Source: Williamsia sterculiae
GTDB taxonomy: Bacteria > Actinomycetota > Actinomycetes > Mycobacteriales > Mycobacteriaceae
Assembly (NCBI RefSeq): GCF_900156495.1
Contig: NZ_FTNT01000016.1
Span: 1-64,000 of the forward strand
DNA: 64,000 bases
Reading direction: 5' to 3'
The notes under the pieces were generated by a model. It saw only the letters and a list, made by a program, of their open reading frames with translations. It was not told the DNA's origin and made no database searches. The translations under genes were made by a program, and so were the position numbers. Below, one piece after another: positions 7,788 to 15,288 of this stretch (its first letter is position 1; every line of letters starts with the position of its first letter).

Positions 7788-8960
7788 ATGGATCGTGAGT
7801 TGAATCCGTTCAAGCCTGGGTCGGGTCTCCGCCCGCCCGCCTTGGAGGGGCGTGCGCAGCAGATCGACGCATTTGACCTGCTCGTTGCGCGCAGCAAGCG
7901 CCGTAACTATGACCGGGGCATGGTGCTGAGCGGGTTGCGTGGTGTCGGCAAAACGACCCTGCTCAACACCCTGGCCGATCACGCAGACCGCCACGGCTGG
8001 CTCACCATCACCCTCGAGGCACGCCCCACCGACGCCGGTACCGCCGCTGTACGCGCCAAACTGTCCCAAGAACTCTTGGTGGCGTTGCGTCGGTACAGCA
8101 GAACCCACCGCATCCACCAGATCGTTGACCCGCTTATCGACATCGTGCGCAGCTTCTCCCTTGGCATCGGCCTGGGCCCCGCCACCGTCACGCTGTCGTC
8201 CGCGGCGACCGCCGGTAGCGGAGACATCGACCTCGACATCGAAGAACTCGTCGAAGCGATCGCCGACGCCCTCAAACCCCGCGGATCGGCGTTCGGACTG
8301 TTCATCGATGAAATGCAAGACCTCGACTCCACCCTGCTCTCCGCACTCCTTGCTGTCGCGCACCGTGCGGCGCAACGCGAATGGCCGTTTTTCATTATCG
8401 GTGCCGGCCTGCCCAACCTGCCTGCAGTCCTGGCCGACGCCCGCTCCTATGCCGAACGACAATTCTTGTACTCAACCATTGGGCCTTTGCCCCACGCCGC
8501 CGCAGCAGCAGCTCTGCGCGATCCGATCGTCGCCACTGGCGGCGACATCACCCCCGACGCCCTCGACATGCTCGTCGAGGCCAGCGGCGGGTATCCCTAC
8601 TTTCTTCAAGAGTTCGGCAAAGCGATCTGGAATGCCGCCGCGAACAACCCTTTCGACACCGACGACGCCGAACTCGCCGTCGACGTCGGACGCAGACACC
8701 TCGACGACGGCTTTTTCCCGTCGCGCTGGACCCGCACCACCGACCGCGAACGCCGCTACCTCACCGCCATCGCTCAGACGGGCGAAGAACATCCCAGATC
8801 TGGGCAAGTCGCCGAACGCATGGGATCAAGCACCACCGCCATCAGCGACGTCCGAGACTCCGCCATGAGAAAAGGCCTCGTTTGGTCACCCGAACACGGC
8901 CGCATCGCCTTCTCCGTACCCGGCATGGCCGACTTCATCCGCCGCCAACCACGACCGTGA
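7788..8960 (+). CDS. AAA-family ATPase with C-terminal winged-helix-like region
   Basis: The protein has 390 aa from the ATG at 7788. A GTG at 7779 is in frame but overlaps the probable -10 box, so the ATG is preferred. Walker A is SGLRGVGKTTLLNT near residue 50, and Walker B is FGLFIDEMQDL near residue 170. A sensor-like stretch FFIIGAGLPNLP follows. The C-terminal third contains a helical lid and SGQVAERMGSSTTAISDVRDSAMRKG, which looks like a winged-helix DNA-binding motif. The shape resembles STAND/Orc1-like ATPases found singly in accessory regions. The specific role is unknown. Confidence 0.82.
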   Translation: MDRELNPFKPGSGLRPPALEGRAQQIDAFDLLVARSKRRNYDRGMVLSGLRGVGKTTLLNTLADHADRHGWLTITLEARPTDAGTAAVRAKLSQELLVALRRYSRTHRIHQIVDPLIDIVRSFSLGIGLGPATVTLSSAATAGSGDIDLDIEELVEAIADALKPRGSAFGLFIDEMQDLDSTLLSALLAVAHRAAQREWPFFIIGAGLPNLPAVLADARSYAERQFLYSTIGPLPHAAAAAALRDPIVATGGDITPDALDMLVEASGGYPYFLQEFGKAIWNAAANNPFDTDDAELAVDVGRRHLDDGFFPSRWTRTTDRERRYLTAIAQTGEEHPRSGQVAERMGSSTTAISDVRDSAMRKGLVWSPEHGRIAFSVPGMADFIRRQPRP

Positions 8961-9029
8961 CTTGTGCTGCGCACGAAAAACCTTAGCGCTAGACGAGACC
9001 CGTTCCCTCGCACGCAGTTGCGCGCCGAT

Positions 9030-9136
9030 AGCGGTTATTACGTCAAGTAAACTTGACAGTGGGTGCGCGGCCGAGCCGCGACAAAGTTCACAACCAATCT
9101 GTCGGGTGACAACGTAGTTGAGACTTTGCCGCCCTA
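9030..9136. repeat. Cassette-junction repeat, copy 2
   Basis: GTCAAGT-aa-ACTTGAC (9042-9057, perfect 7-bp arms) is preceded by GCGGTTATTAC. At 9098-9136 comes CTGTCGGGTGACAACGTA followed by GTTGAGACTTTG. This matches the first junction (3219-3234 and 3273-3310) in content, order and spacing. GTTGAGACTT occurs twice in a row here (about 9117 and 9137), the kind of internal repeat seen at some insertion-sequence ends. No transposase gene is adjacent. Confidence 0.6.
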
Positions 9137-9202
9137 GTTGAGACTTAATGACAACTACCTGTGTCGACGAGTTCGCTGTCCTCGGAGAACAACTACCGTG
9201 TC

Positions 9203-9226
9203 ATCCGACACTGGCTGTCGGATACT
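9203..9226 (+). promoter_or_regulatory. Palindromic operator overlapping the -10 box of the VOC gene
   Basis: ATCCGACA-ctggc-TGTCGGAT (9203-9223) is a perfect inverted repeat with 8-bp arms. Its right arm overlaps the likely -10 box GATACT (9221-9226), which lies 7 bp before the ATG at 9234. This suggests a leaderless transcript under direct repression. Confidence 0.5.
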
Positions 9227-9233
9227 GAGAGCC

Positions 9234-9623
9234 ATGGGCATAGCGGTGGATGCGATCAGTTTTGACTGCCACGACTGGCGGTTAGTTTCGGCGTTCTGGC
9301 GAGAATTGCTTGCCTACTGGGACGACCCGGACGCGGCGAGCTACAGCGATCCTGAGGCTGGAATCATGATTATCGGCCCGGACGGGACCACTCCGCTGGT
9401 GTTCATCCCTGTGCCTGAGCGAAAGTCGATCAAGAATCGCATTCATTTCGAGCTCAGGCCCTCCAGCGACAGCATCCGAGACGCTGAGGTCGAGCGAGCG
9501 TTGACGCTTGGTGCCCGGATCGCTGACGACCGCCGGGAGCCTTCCGGCTTAGGATGGGTCGTGATGGCAGACCCAGAGGGCAACGAGTTCTGTGTAGGGC
9601 GAGGTGCCCAGGAACGCTCCTAA
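9234..9623 (+). CDS. VOC (glyoxalase/bleomycin-resistance) superfamily protein
   Basis: The protein has 129 aa. The first strand reads MGIAVDAISFDCHDWRLVSAFWREL. The ending GWVVMADPEGNEFCVGR is characteristic of the second half of vicinal oxygen chelate proteins. A middle segment, NRIHFELRP, supplies the typical H-x-E-like position. The ATG at 9234 fits the palindrome-overlapped promoter, while the upstream in-frame extension has no recognisable coding character. Such small proteins often bind or modify small molecules. The ligand cannot be read from sequence. Confidence 0.82.
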   Translation: MGIAVDAISFDCHDWRLVSAFWRELLAYWDDPDAASYSDPEAGIMIIGPDGTTPLVFIPVPERKSIKNRIHFELRPSSDSIRDAEVERALTLGARIADDRREPSGLGWVVMADPEGNEFCVGRGAQERS

Positions 9624-9800
9624 CGGTAATACCCGCGGTCTCATCTCTCGGAACCGGGCACTTGGCGGGCTGCTCCCGTGTCTTCCCTTGGATTGGTTCT
9701 CCACCGCAACCGCGATTACGGGCTGTCTCAGCTACCTGTCATTGATCTCAGGTCGGCTGTCATCCAACACAATCCGGGAGTGGCGTGGTCGACCGCCTTG

Positions 9801-10139
9801 CTATGGCGGGAAGGTGTCGCCGTAGAACGCGGCTTCATACTCGCGAAGTTGCTGCAGGGAGCAGGAGTCCTCTGTCAACCCGTCTGGTAGGTAACCGTTG
9901 TGGACGGCGTCGGCGTAGTAATAATGTTTGACGTAGTGCCACTGCGCATTCATGTAGTCCGTGTTCGTGTTAACGACGCCGATCTGTAGACGAGCGGCCG
10001 CGAATTGATTCTCGTCAACGCCTCTGGCGATCAGGCCGTCGTATATTTCTCCGGCTCGCGCATCGTCGTTGTCGCTCATGGCTTTGATCATTTCCGATGC
10101 TTTGTCTACGACAAGGGGTCGTCCCAGGTCGTCGGTCAA
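9801..10139 (-). CDS. Small hypothetical protein with a TTG start
   Basis: The protein has 112 aa and is not a recognised family. A very strong Shine-Dalgarno (AAGGAGG) lies 8 bp before a TTG start on the minus strand, making this a convincing gene despite the rare start. The protein is mostly helical and rich in aromatic residues in the middle (WHYVKHYYYADAVHNGYLPD). It has no signal peptide or membrane segment. It is transcribed away from the AlbA_2 gene, with a 20-bp palindrome in the shared upstream region. Confidence 0.65.
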   Translation of the reverse strand: MTDDLGRPLVVDKASEMIKAMSDNDDARAGEIYDGLIARGVDENQFAAARLQIGVVNTNTDYMNAQWHYVKHYYYADAVHNGYLPDGLTEDSCSLQQLREYEAAFYGDTFPP

Positions 10140-10260
10140 TGGTTTTTTCCTCCTTCGAATGGAGGTGGGAAGTCATCGCGGCAGTATCCGTTCAGCCCGG
10201 ACGTCGGGTCACCGATGTTGCAGTATGCGGTGATGAGGCCGACGTGATAGTTGTCGGGTT

Positions 10261-10280
10261 CAGCAGGTTAAAACCTGCTG
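10261..10280. promoter_or_regulatory. 20-bp perfect palindrome in a divergent promoter region
   Basis: CAGCAGGTT-aa-AACCTGCTG has perfect 9-bp arms. It lies between the minus-strand gene starting at 10139 and the AlbA_2 gene starting at 10379. A CATACT -10-like hexamer follows at 10315-10320. It is a good candidate operator for a dimeric repressor. Confidence 0.5.
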
Positions 10281-10378
10281 CACCGATAGTCGCTTCTGTG
10301 GAGCGGCCAGTTATCATACTAAATGACGCGGTACTTTCTGACGATCTGTCACCGCAACAACGAGGGAGCCGCCGTCGC

Positions 10379-11557
10379 ATGCCAATACATCCCGGACGAT
10401 GGGCACCCGCCACCGAACAGGACCTCCGCGAGGCGGCGGCCAACGGCCTACTTGAAGAGACCCACTACCTCGACCTCAAGCGTGAGTTGAAACCCGGCCC
10501 GTCCGGAAATAAAGAGATCGCCAAAGACATCGCCGCGTTCGCGCTGGACGGCGGAACGATCCTCATCGGCATCGACGAGGACACCACACCCCCTAGCCTG
10601 TATCCGGTCCCGCTCGACGGACTCGCTGAACGCATCGAACAGGTCGGACTCACTCGCGTGGACGAACCTGTCCAAGTCCGTTGCCGATCAATCCCCTCCG
10701 CCGACGACGCCACCCTCGGTTCCCTGGTTGTCGAGGTCGCGGCATCCGCGCGCGCACCCCACATGACCGATGGCCGGTTCTACGGGCGCGGCGACAAAAC
10801 CAATCGGCCTTTGCACACCGCCGAAGTCGAACGCCTCCTCACCAGCCGCCGCGCCAACCGAGCAGACGCACTTGCCCGCGCCTGGGAAATCCACGACGAC
10901 ATCTCTCGGACCGGACTCATGGTCGCCACCGCCGAACCCCTCACCACCACCCAGGACAACCCATTAGAAGCGCTTTCCGCCGACGACGACTGGATAAACC
11001 AGCTCAACGCCATCAGGACTAGTAGCACCGTGCGGGAACATCAAAACTTTGCGCCCAATCTCAGCGAGGCAATCGCGTTTCAGCGACGCGCCTCCGGCGT
11101 CGCCCTCACGAGGGGCATGTACTCCGGGCGATTTCTGGGCGGCTCAGACGCAGCGGAACTGGTATTCGAAGAATCCGGCCGACTCGCCCTCGCCTCGGAC
11201 CGCGCCGTAACAACGTTCAAACCGCGGCCCTCCGACGAAGCTATCGCGGTCATGCTTGAGGCTGTGATCCTAGGCCAGGTTGACTTCCTCGTCCGCGCCG
11301 CGGCTCAGGTCGCGACCCGCTACCACTTCGGAGCGAGCTGGCGGTTCTGTCTCGTGGTTGCCGACACCCACGACGCTATCGCCTACACCTCCGTCACCCA
11401 CGGATTCAGTGATGGTCCCCCATACACCAGCAACGCCTACGAACGAGTCGCGGACGCGTCACTTGCCGACATGACCGATGCACCCACGACCATCGTCGAC
11501 AAACTCACCGCACCCCTCCTACGCGGACTCGCATCACGCTTCACCCTCGGACAGTAA
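10379..11557 (+). CDS. AlbA_2 (Schlafen-type) domain protein
   Basis: The protein has 392 aa from the ATG at 10379; a longer upstream frame lacks coding features and crosses the palindrome. The N-terminal domain contains ETHYLDLKRELKP, EIAKDIAAFALDGGTILIGI and GRFYGRGDKTNRPL, the conserved blocks of the AlbA_2/Schlafen family. The C-terminal ~250 residues are unassigned. AlbA_2 domains occur in nucleic-acid-binding proteins and in several anti-phage loci. A second AlbA_2 protein lies at 28892-30346. The two are alike in the N-terminal domain but share little elsewhere by eye. Confidence 0.8.
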   Translation: MPIHPGRWAPATEQDLREAAANGLLEETHYLDLKRELKPGPSGNKEIAKDIAAFALDGGTILIGIDEDTTPPSLYPVPLDGLAERIEQVGLTRVDEPVQVRCRSIPSADDATLGSLVVEVAASARAPHMTDGRFYGRGDKTNRPLHTAEVERLLTSRRANRADALARAWEIHDDISRTGLMVATAEPLTTTQDNPLEALSADDDWINQLNAIRTSSTVREHQNFAPNLSEAIAFQRRASGVALTRGMYSGRFLGGSDAAELVFEESGRLALASDRAVTTFKPRPSDEAIAVMLEAVILGQVDFLVRAAAQVATRYHFGASWRFCLVVADTHDAIAYTSVTHGFSDGPPYTSNAYERVADASLADMTDAPTTIVDKLTAPLLRGLASRFTLGQ

Positions 11558-11678
11558 GCCCCCACTTCACAGGAATCGCCGCTACCAACCGCGATTCCTG
11601 GGCTTCCCCAGAATGACTGACCGCAACCAGACTGCTCCGGGCTGTCGGGTGATTAGTCGCTTGGGCGGGCGCGACAGG

Positions 11679-11710
11679 CTCCTATTTCGTCACCCGTGGT
11701 GAAATAGGAG
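11679..11710. terminator. Stem-loop downstream of the AlbA_2 gene
   Basis: CTCCTATTTC pairs with GAAATAGGAG (10 bp). Beyond a small bulge, the inner CACC/GGTG also pairs. It lies 120 bp after the AlbA_2 stop. There is no U-run, so it may be a structural or boundary element rather than a classical terminator. The upstream CTGTCGGGTGA at about 11642 resembles the junction motif. Confidence 0.4.
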
Positions 11711-11753
11711 TGTGTCAGAGTCTCTTTGCGGGACATGCGCATTCATTAGTAAC

Positions 11754-11771
11754 GGTTATTATGACAAGTCA
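11754..11771. repeat. Weak third relative of the junction palindrome
   Basis: GGTTATTATGACAAGTCA resembles the GNTATTAYGTCAAGT of the two junction repeats. The inner TGAC-aa-GTCA is palindromic. It lies directly upstream of the HTH/repeat-protein pair. Confidence 0.4.
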
Positions 11772-11821
11772 GGCTTTCGTTAACCCGAAAACGTGCCCTT
11801 GCGCGCGCGCGAGGAGCGATC

Positions 11822-11827
11822 CATACT
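11822..11827 (+). promoter_or_regulatory. Probable leaderless -10 box
   Basis: CATACT lies 6 bp before the ATG at 11834. The spacing matches the other leaderless starts in this accessory region (7788, 9234, 13843). Confidence 0.4.
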
Positions 11828-11833
11828 CATCGC

Positions 11834-12445
11834 ATGACTGCGGCGCCCTCGGTGTTCTCGTTCTTGGCCACCCATAAGGCGAACACCGGCGTCTCCGACG
11901 CCGAGCTCGCCCGACGGATCGGGGTTACTCCGCAGAACCTCGGGCTGTGGCGGCGCGACGGTTTGCGCAGGCTCCCGCAGCGCGAGCACCTGGAAGCTGT
12001 CGCCGCCCTCTCCGGTACGACCAGTTACGAACAGGTCCTCGACGCGGCACTGCACGAAACCGGCTACCTCGACACCAAAACGCTGCTGCTCATCCCCGAT
12101 GATCTGGCCGCATTCGTACTACGTTCCACCGCCGAACAGGCCGCAGCACAGGAGAAGGCCCGCGGCGACCGGCCACCCGCAACGCGCGGCCACATCGACA
12201 TGATGACCGGCCATCTCCTTGCCTGGTTATGGCGCGCCCGACCCGCCTGGGTTCCCCGGTTCCTGATCGACTACCGGAAAGTCTTCAACGAAAACCTCAC
12301 CGACGACCCGAACCACACCACCATCACACTCGACGAACTCCTCGAACAGGTCCGACTCGCTGTCAGCGGCAAACTCACCCGCGACGAAGTGCACGACCTC
12401 CACCAGGCCGCCGAAGCGGTCCGATCAAGCACGGTCGGGCTATGA
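11834..12445 (+). CDS. HTH-containing regulator or partner protein of the repeat membrane protein
   Basis: The protein has 203 aa. Residues 19-45 (GVSDAELARRIGVTPQNLGL) form an XRE-like helix-turn-helix. RLPQREHLEAVAALSGTTSY follows, as in the second half of Cro/C1-type domains. The remaining ~110 residues are an unassigned helical domain (LLAWLWRARPAWVPRFLIDY). The stop overlaps the start of the membrane protein (ATGA), so the two are translationally coupled. A second copy of the pair, decayed and lacking this HTH, lies at 4268-4841. The protein may regulate the pair or hold the membrane protein in check; this is inference. Confidence 0.8.
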   Translation: MTAAPSVFSFLATHKANTGVSDAELARRIGVTPQNLGLWRRDGLRRLPQREHLEAVAALSGTTSYEQVLDAALHETGYLDTKTLLLIPDDLAAFVLRSTAEQAAAQEKARGDRPPATRGHIDMMTGHLLAWLWRARPAWVPRFLIDYRKVFNENLTDDPNHTTITLDELLEQVRLAVSGKLTRDEVHDLHQAAEAVRSSTVGL

Positions 12446-13710
12446 ACACCACCGGCCCAGACCAGAAGCTCACACCCAGAACCGGCCCGCGGTGGCTGCG
12501 GCGGCCCGGCCCCGCCATCAGCGGGATCCTGGCACTCGTCTACGTCGGACCACCAGCCCTCTACGCCGCCACAACAAGCCGTATCCGCTTCGGCGACTTC
12601 TACTCCGACGCCGCCAGCGCCTACGGAGCCATCACCGCCGGCCTCCTCGCCGTCACCGCCGCCGGCATGGCCCTCTACAACGGCCAACAACAACTCAAAC
12701 AAGCCGACAAACAACTCACCGCAACCCTCACCGCGGCGGACCGGGAACACGACGCCACCATCGTGCGCGACCTACGTGCCCGATTCACCACCGCCACCGA
12801 ACAACTCGCACACACCACCCACACCATCCAACAAGCCGGCGCCTACTCCCTGGCATCCCTCGCCGACGACTGGCTCACCCGCAACACACAACAAGAAGCC
12901 CAAGTCTGCATCGACGTCCTCTGCACCTACCTCCGCACCCACCACCTCACCGGACTCGACGACCCCGACACCTACAACTACACCCAAACCCCACCCGACC
13001 AAACCGTCCGCGACACCATCATCCGCATCATCGCCAACCACACGCGTGGACCACGCGACGACACTTACAACACCACCCCCGGCCCCTGGAGCAACCTCAG
13101 CTTCGACCTCACCGGCGCGCACCTCCACGATCCCGACCTATCAAACGCGCATCTCAACGCTGCAAAGTTCACCAACGTGAGATTCTCCGGTGATGAGGTG
13201 TCGTTCACCGGGGCGGAGTTCTCCGGTGGTGAGGTGTCGTTCACCGAGGCGGAGTTCTCCGGCGGCCAGGTGTCGTTCGGCGGGGCGAGGTTCTCCGGTG
13301 GTGAGGTGTCGTTCGGCGGGGCGAGGTTCTCCGGCGGCCGGGTGTACTTCACCGAGGCGAGGTTCTCCGGCGGCCGGGTGCAGTTCACCGAGGCGAGGTT
13401 CTCCGGCGGCCGGGTGCAGTTCACCGAGGCGAGGTTCTCCGGCGGCCGGGTGTCGTTCGCCGGGGCGAGGTTCTCCGGCGGCCGGGTGTCGTTCAGCCGG
13501 GCGAGGTTCTCCGGTGGTGAGGTGTCGTTCACCGAGGCGGAGTTCTCCGGCGGTGAGGTGTCATTCGCTCGTCCGCTGGAGTGGCGGAACATCACATTCG
13601 ATTGGGACAACGACCTTTCACAGAAGCCGGCCAACGTTCTCCCCAAGGACTGGCCACCCCAGCTCTACTCCCAAAACTCCATCGCACGATCAGGGGCAAC
13701 CACACAGTAA
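12442..13710 (+). CDS. Two-TM protein with a C-terminal pentapeptide-like beta-helix made of 12-residue repeats
   Basis: The protein has 422 aa. Two hydrophobic segments lie near residues 25-50 (ISGILALVYVGPPALYAATT) and 58-78 (YGAITAGLLAVTAAGMALYN). A coiled, cytoplasmic-type region follows (LKQADKQLTATLTAADREHD onward). From about residue 235 (LSFDLTGAHLHDPDLSNAHL) the chain becomes pentapeptide-like. It then runs through eleven copies of FSGGxVxFxxAx, ending with a short C-terminal cap. The central phenylalanine/alanine pattern fits a right-handed beta-helix. It is coupled to the HTH protein by a 4-bp overlap. No enzyme motif is seen. Confidence 0.8.
   Translation: MNTTGPDQKLTPRTGPRWLRRPGPAISGILALVYVGPPALYAATTSRIRFGDFYSDAASAYGAITAGLLAVTAAGMALYNGQQQLKQADKQLTATLTAADREHDATIVRDLRARFTTATEQLAHTTHTIQQAGAYSLASLADDWLTRNTQQEAQVCIDVLCTYLRTHHLTGLDDPDTYNYTQTPPDQTVRDTIIRIIANHTRGPRDDTYNTTPGPWSNLSFDLTGAHLHDPDLSNAHLNAAKFTNVRFSGDEVSFTGAEFSGGEVSFTEAEFSGGQVSFGGARFSGGEVSFGGARFSGGRVYFTEARFSGGRVQFTEARFSGGRVQFTEARFSGGRVSFAGARFSGGRVSFSRARFSGGEVSFTEAEFSGGEVSFARPLEWRNITFDWDNDLSQKPANVLPKDWPPQLYSQNSIARSGATTQ
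13183..13572 (+). repeat. In-frame 36-bp tandem repeats (about 11 units)
   Basis: The unit begins TTCTCCGGCGGCCGGGTG and encodes FSGGxVxFxxAx. Several neighbouring units are identical over most of their length, for example FSGGRVQFTEAR twice in a row. Such identity points to recent expansion and possible copy-number variation without frame change. Confidence 0.9.
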
Positions 13711-13829
13711 GACGAGCTGACCCGCAACCGACTTTCTATTATGTGCGAACCGGATCCGCCGGACTGCTGCCGCTGGTGTGAATGTCCGGCCTGGCATCGT
13801 GATCGCGCGGCAGTGTCACCACGGAGCGT

Positions 13830-13835
13830 TACTGT
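13830..13835 (+). promoter_or_regulatory. Probable leaderless -10 box
   Basis: TACTGT is followed by exactly 7 bp and then the ATG at 13843, matching the other leaderless starts nearby. Confidence 0.35.
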
Positions 13836-13842
13836 GCGGTCC

Positions 13843-14028
13843 ATGAGCGATTCTCGGACACCAGGCGCCAGCAGCGTGGATCTGGACGGCATCGTCGCGA
13901 TCGCTGACATCGTCGCGGCGATGCTCGGCCGCCCACTTACCCCATTCGAGTCATCCCGTTTGAAGACGGCGTACCAGGCCACCGCTGGTGGCACCCTCAC
14001 CGACCTCGCCGGTCAGCTCGCGGCGTGA
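13843..14028 (+). CDS. Small hypothetical protein, first of a coupled pair
   Basis: The protein has 61 aa (MSDSRTPGASSVDLDGIVAI..., ending TLTDLAGQLAA). Two amphipathic helices are predicted by eye. The ATG at 13843 is chosen because it suits a leaderless promoter and because the upstream extension is Cys-rich and atypical. The stop overlaps the next start (GTGA). No family is recognised. Confidence 0.55.
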   Translation: MSDSRTPGASSVDLDGIVAIADIVAAMLGRPLTPFESSRLKTAYQATAGGTLTDLAGQLAA

Positions 14029-14204
14029 CAGTCATGGTGCCTTCGTTCTGGCCGGGCGCGCGTGTCCAGCGTGTCGACGGCGGCGATGCCGGCGAACCCG
14101 GTGCGGTCGTCGACCAGGCGGGCGGGCTGGTCACCGTGGAGTGGGAATCCGGTGGCCGATCAAGCCTGCACTGGCAGCACATCACCCACCTCGACAGCCG
14201 TTAG
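14025..14204 (+). CDS. Small hypothetical protein, second of a coupled pair
   Basis: The protein has 59 aa from a GTG that overlaps the previous stop; an ATG at 14034 is an alternative. It reads as a small beta-barrel-like protein (FWPGARVQRVDGGDAGEPGA, then GLVTVEWESGGRSSLHWQHI), similar in style to SH3-like or KOW-like strands. It converges with the HTH-repeat gene, overlapping its last 4 bp. Confidence 0.55.
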   Translation: MTVMVPSFWPGARVQRVDGGDAGEPGAVVDQAGGLVTVEWESGGRSSLHWQHITHLDSR

Positions 14205-15175
14205 CGTTCGCGGTCCCGGTCGACGGGGTGGTGGGGCAGGATCCCGGCTTTCCATAGGCGGGTGCGGATCTTCATCTCCCCCACCCCTAGGTCACGCGCG
14301 GCACCCAGGATCGTCCCGGTTCGCTCGAACGCCGCGACCGCGTCGTCCACGGTCACCTGCGGGTCCGGGGCCGGCCCCGGCGGCACACCTTGCGGCCCGA
14401 GGTGCCGCTGCACCGCCGATTTGGAGACTCCCCACTTGTCGGCGATGTCCTGCACCGATGCGCCGGCCGCGATCGCGGTGCGCCACTCGTCGACGACCGC
14501 GGGGTCGATACGTCGGCCGCTGACACGACCGGTCGGCCCGACATGGCGTTGCACCGTTTCCCGGGCCACTTGCCAGCGGTCGGCAACCTCCCTCACCGAT
14601 GCGCCGGCCTCGAGCTCGGCCCGCCACGCGGTGACCATCTGATCGGTCACCCGCACCGGTGACTGGCCCGCCGCCGGCCGGTCCCCGATCACTCGGAGCT
14701 GGGCGGCGATCGCCCGCAGCTCGGCCCGGGTCAGGGCATCGAGGTGGGTGTCGATCTCGTCGGCCAGCTCGTGCAGCTCGTAACGGGTCTGAACCTGTGC
14801 GGGGGTGAAACCCTGCACTGCCCGCCAGTAGCCGCCCCCGCCCCCGTGCGCGGCGACCACCAGATTGGCCGCGGCCAATGAACGCATCCGCTTCCACACC
14901 GAGCCCGCCGCCAACCCCGTGTGCGCGGCCAGCTCTTCGGCCGTTCCCAAATACGACCCGGGAACCGCAGCCTCCACCAGCGTCCGCAGTCGTTCCCAAC
15001 CGGTCGGCTGGCGGGGCGGACGTGAACCGTTCGTCCGGGCGTCCAGGTCTGCCAACCGCCGGATAACCGTCGACGGCGACACGCCCCAACGCTGAGCGAT
15101 GTCAAAGTCCTCGACGCCCGCGTCACGCGCAGCACGCCACTGCTCCACAACATCATCAGGAGTTCGAGCGGGCAT
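14201..15175 (-). CDS. Multi-HTH DNA-binding protein
   Basis: The protein has 324 aa. At least four homeodomain-like helix-turn-helix units are visible: EDFDIAQRWGVSPSTVIRRL, ASVREVADRWQVARETVQRH, ASVQDIADKWGVSKSAVQRH, and TILGAARDLGVGEMKIRTRL. A winged-helix-like segment (YLGTAEELAAHTGLAAGSVW) follows the first unit. No catalytic domain is present. It could bind a long or repeated DNA site as a regulator or plasmid-architecture protein. Fragments of paralogues lie at 6451-6499 and 16167-16200. Confidence 0.75.
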   Translation of the reverse strand: MPARTPDDVVEQWRAARDAGVEDFDIAQRWGVSPSTVIRRLADLDARTNGSRPPRQPTGWERLRTLVEAAVPGSYLGTAEELAAHTGLAAGSVWKRMRSLAAANLVVAAHGGGGGYWRAVQGFTPAQVQTRYELHELADEIDTHLDALTRAELRAIAAQLRVIGDRPAAGQSPVRVTDQMVTAWRAELEAGASVREVADRWQVARETVQRHVGPTGRVSGRRIDPAVVDEWRTAIAAGASVQDIADKWGVSKSAVQRHLGPQGVPPGPAPDPQVTVDDAVAAFERTGTILGAARDLGVGEMKIRTRLWKAGILPHHPVDRDRER

Positions 15176-15233
15176 GACCCCACACTCTAGAGCTGTGCGG
15201 TGGCGTCACTTGTCGAACCAGGTCCAACCATCA

Positions 15234-15273
15234 GTGGCCGTGACACGAACTGTTTGGTCCGTGTCACGGCCAC
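15234..15273. terminator. Strong stem-loop between minus-strand genes
   Basis: GTGGCCGTGACACG and CGTGTCACGGCCAC form a perfect 14-bp stem around a 12-nt loop. It lies 15 bp beyond the stop of the 15289-15483 gene and 58 bp before the next gene on the same strand. It is probably a terminator, though without a clear U-run. Confidence 0.55.
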
Positions 15274-15288
15274 CGAAGCCGGACTCAT

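Noticed and set aside
9138-9233. Longer start for the VOC protein
   Set aside because: The extra 32 residues are basic and unlike the family, and the region carries the palindrome and -10 box.
13183-13572. Possible CRISPR array because of regular 36-bp repetition
   Set aside because: Units are contiguous with no variable spacers and are in frame within a protein gene.
13065-13646. Long minus-strand ORF with repeated PPENLAxxNDT units opposite the repeat gene
   Set aside because: It is the antisense of the 36-bp tandem repeats; a 36-bp unit without stops keeps several frames open. The plus frame has the start, the coupling and the domain structure.
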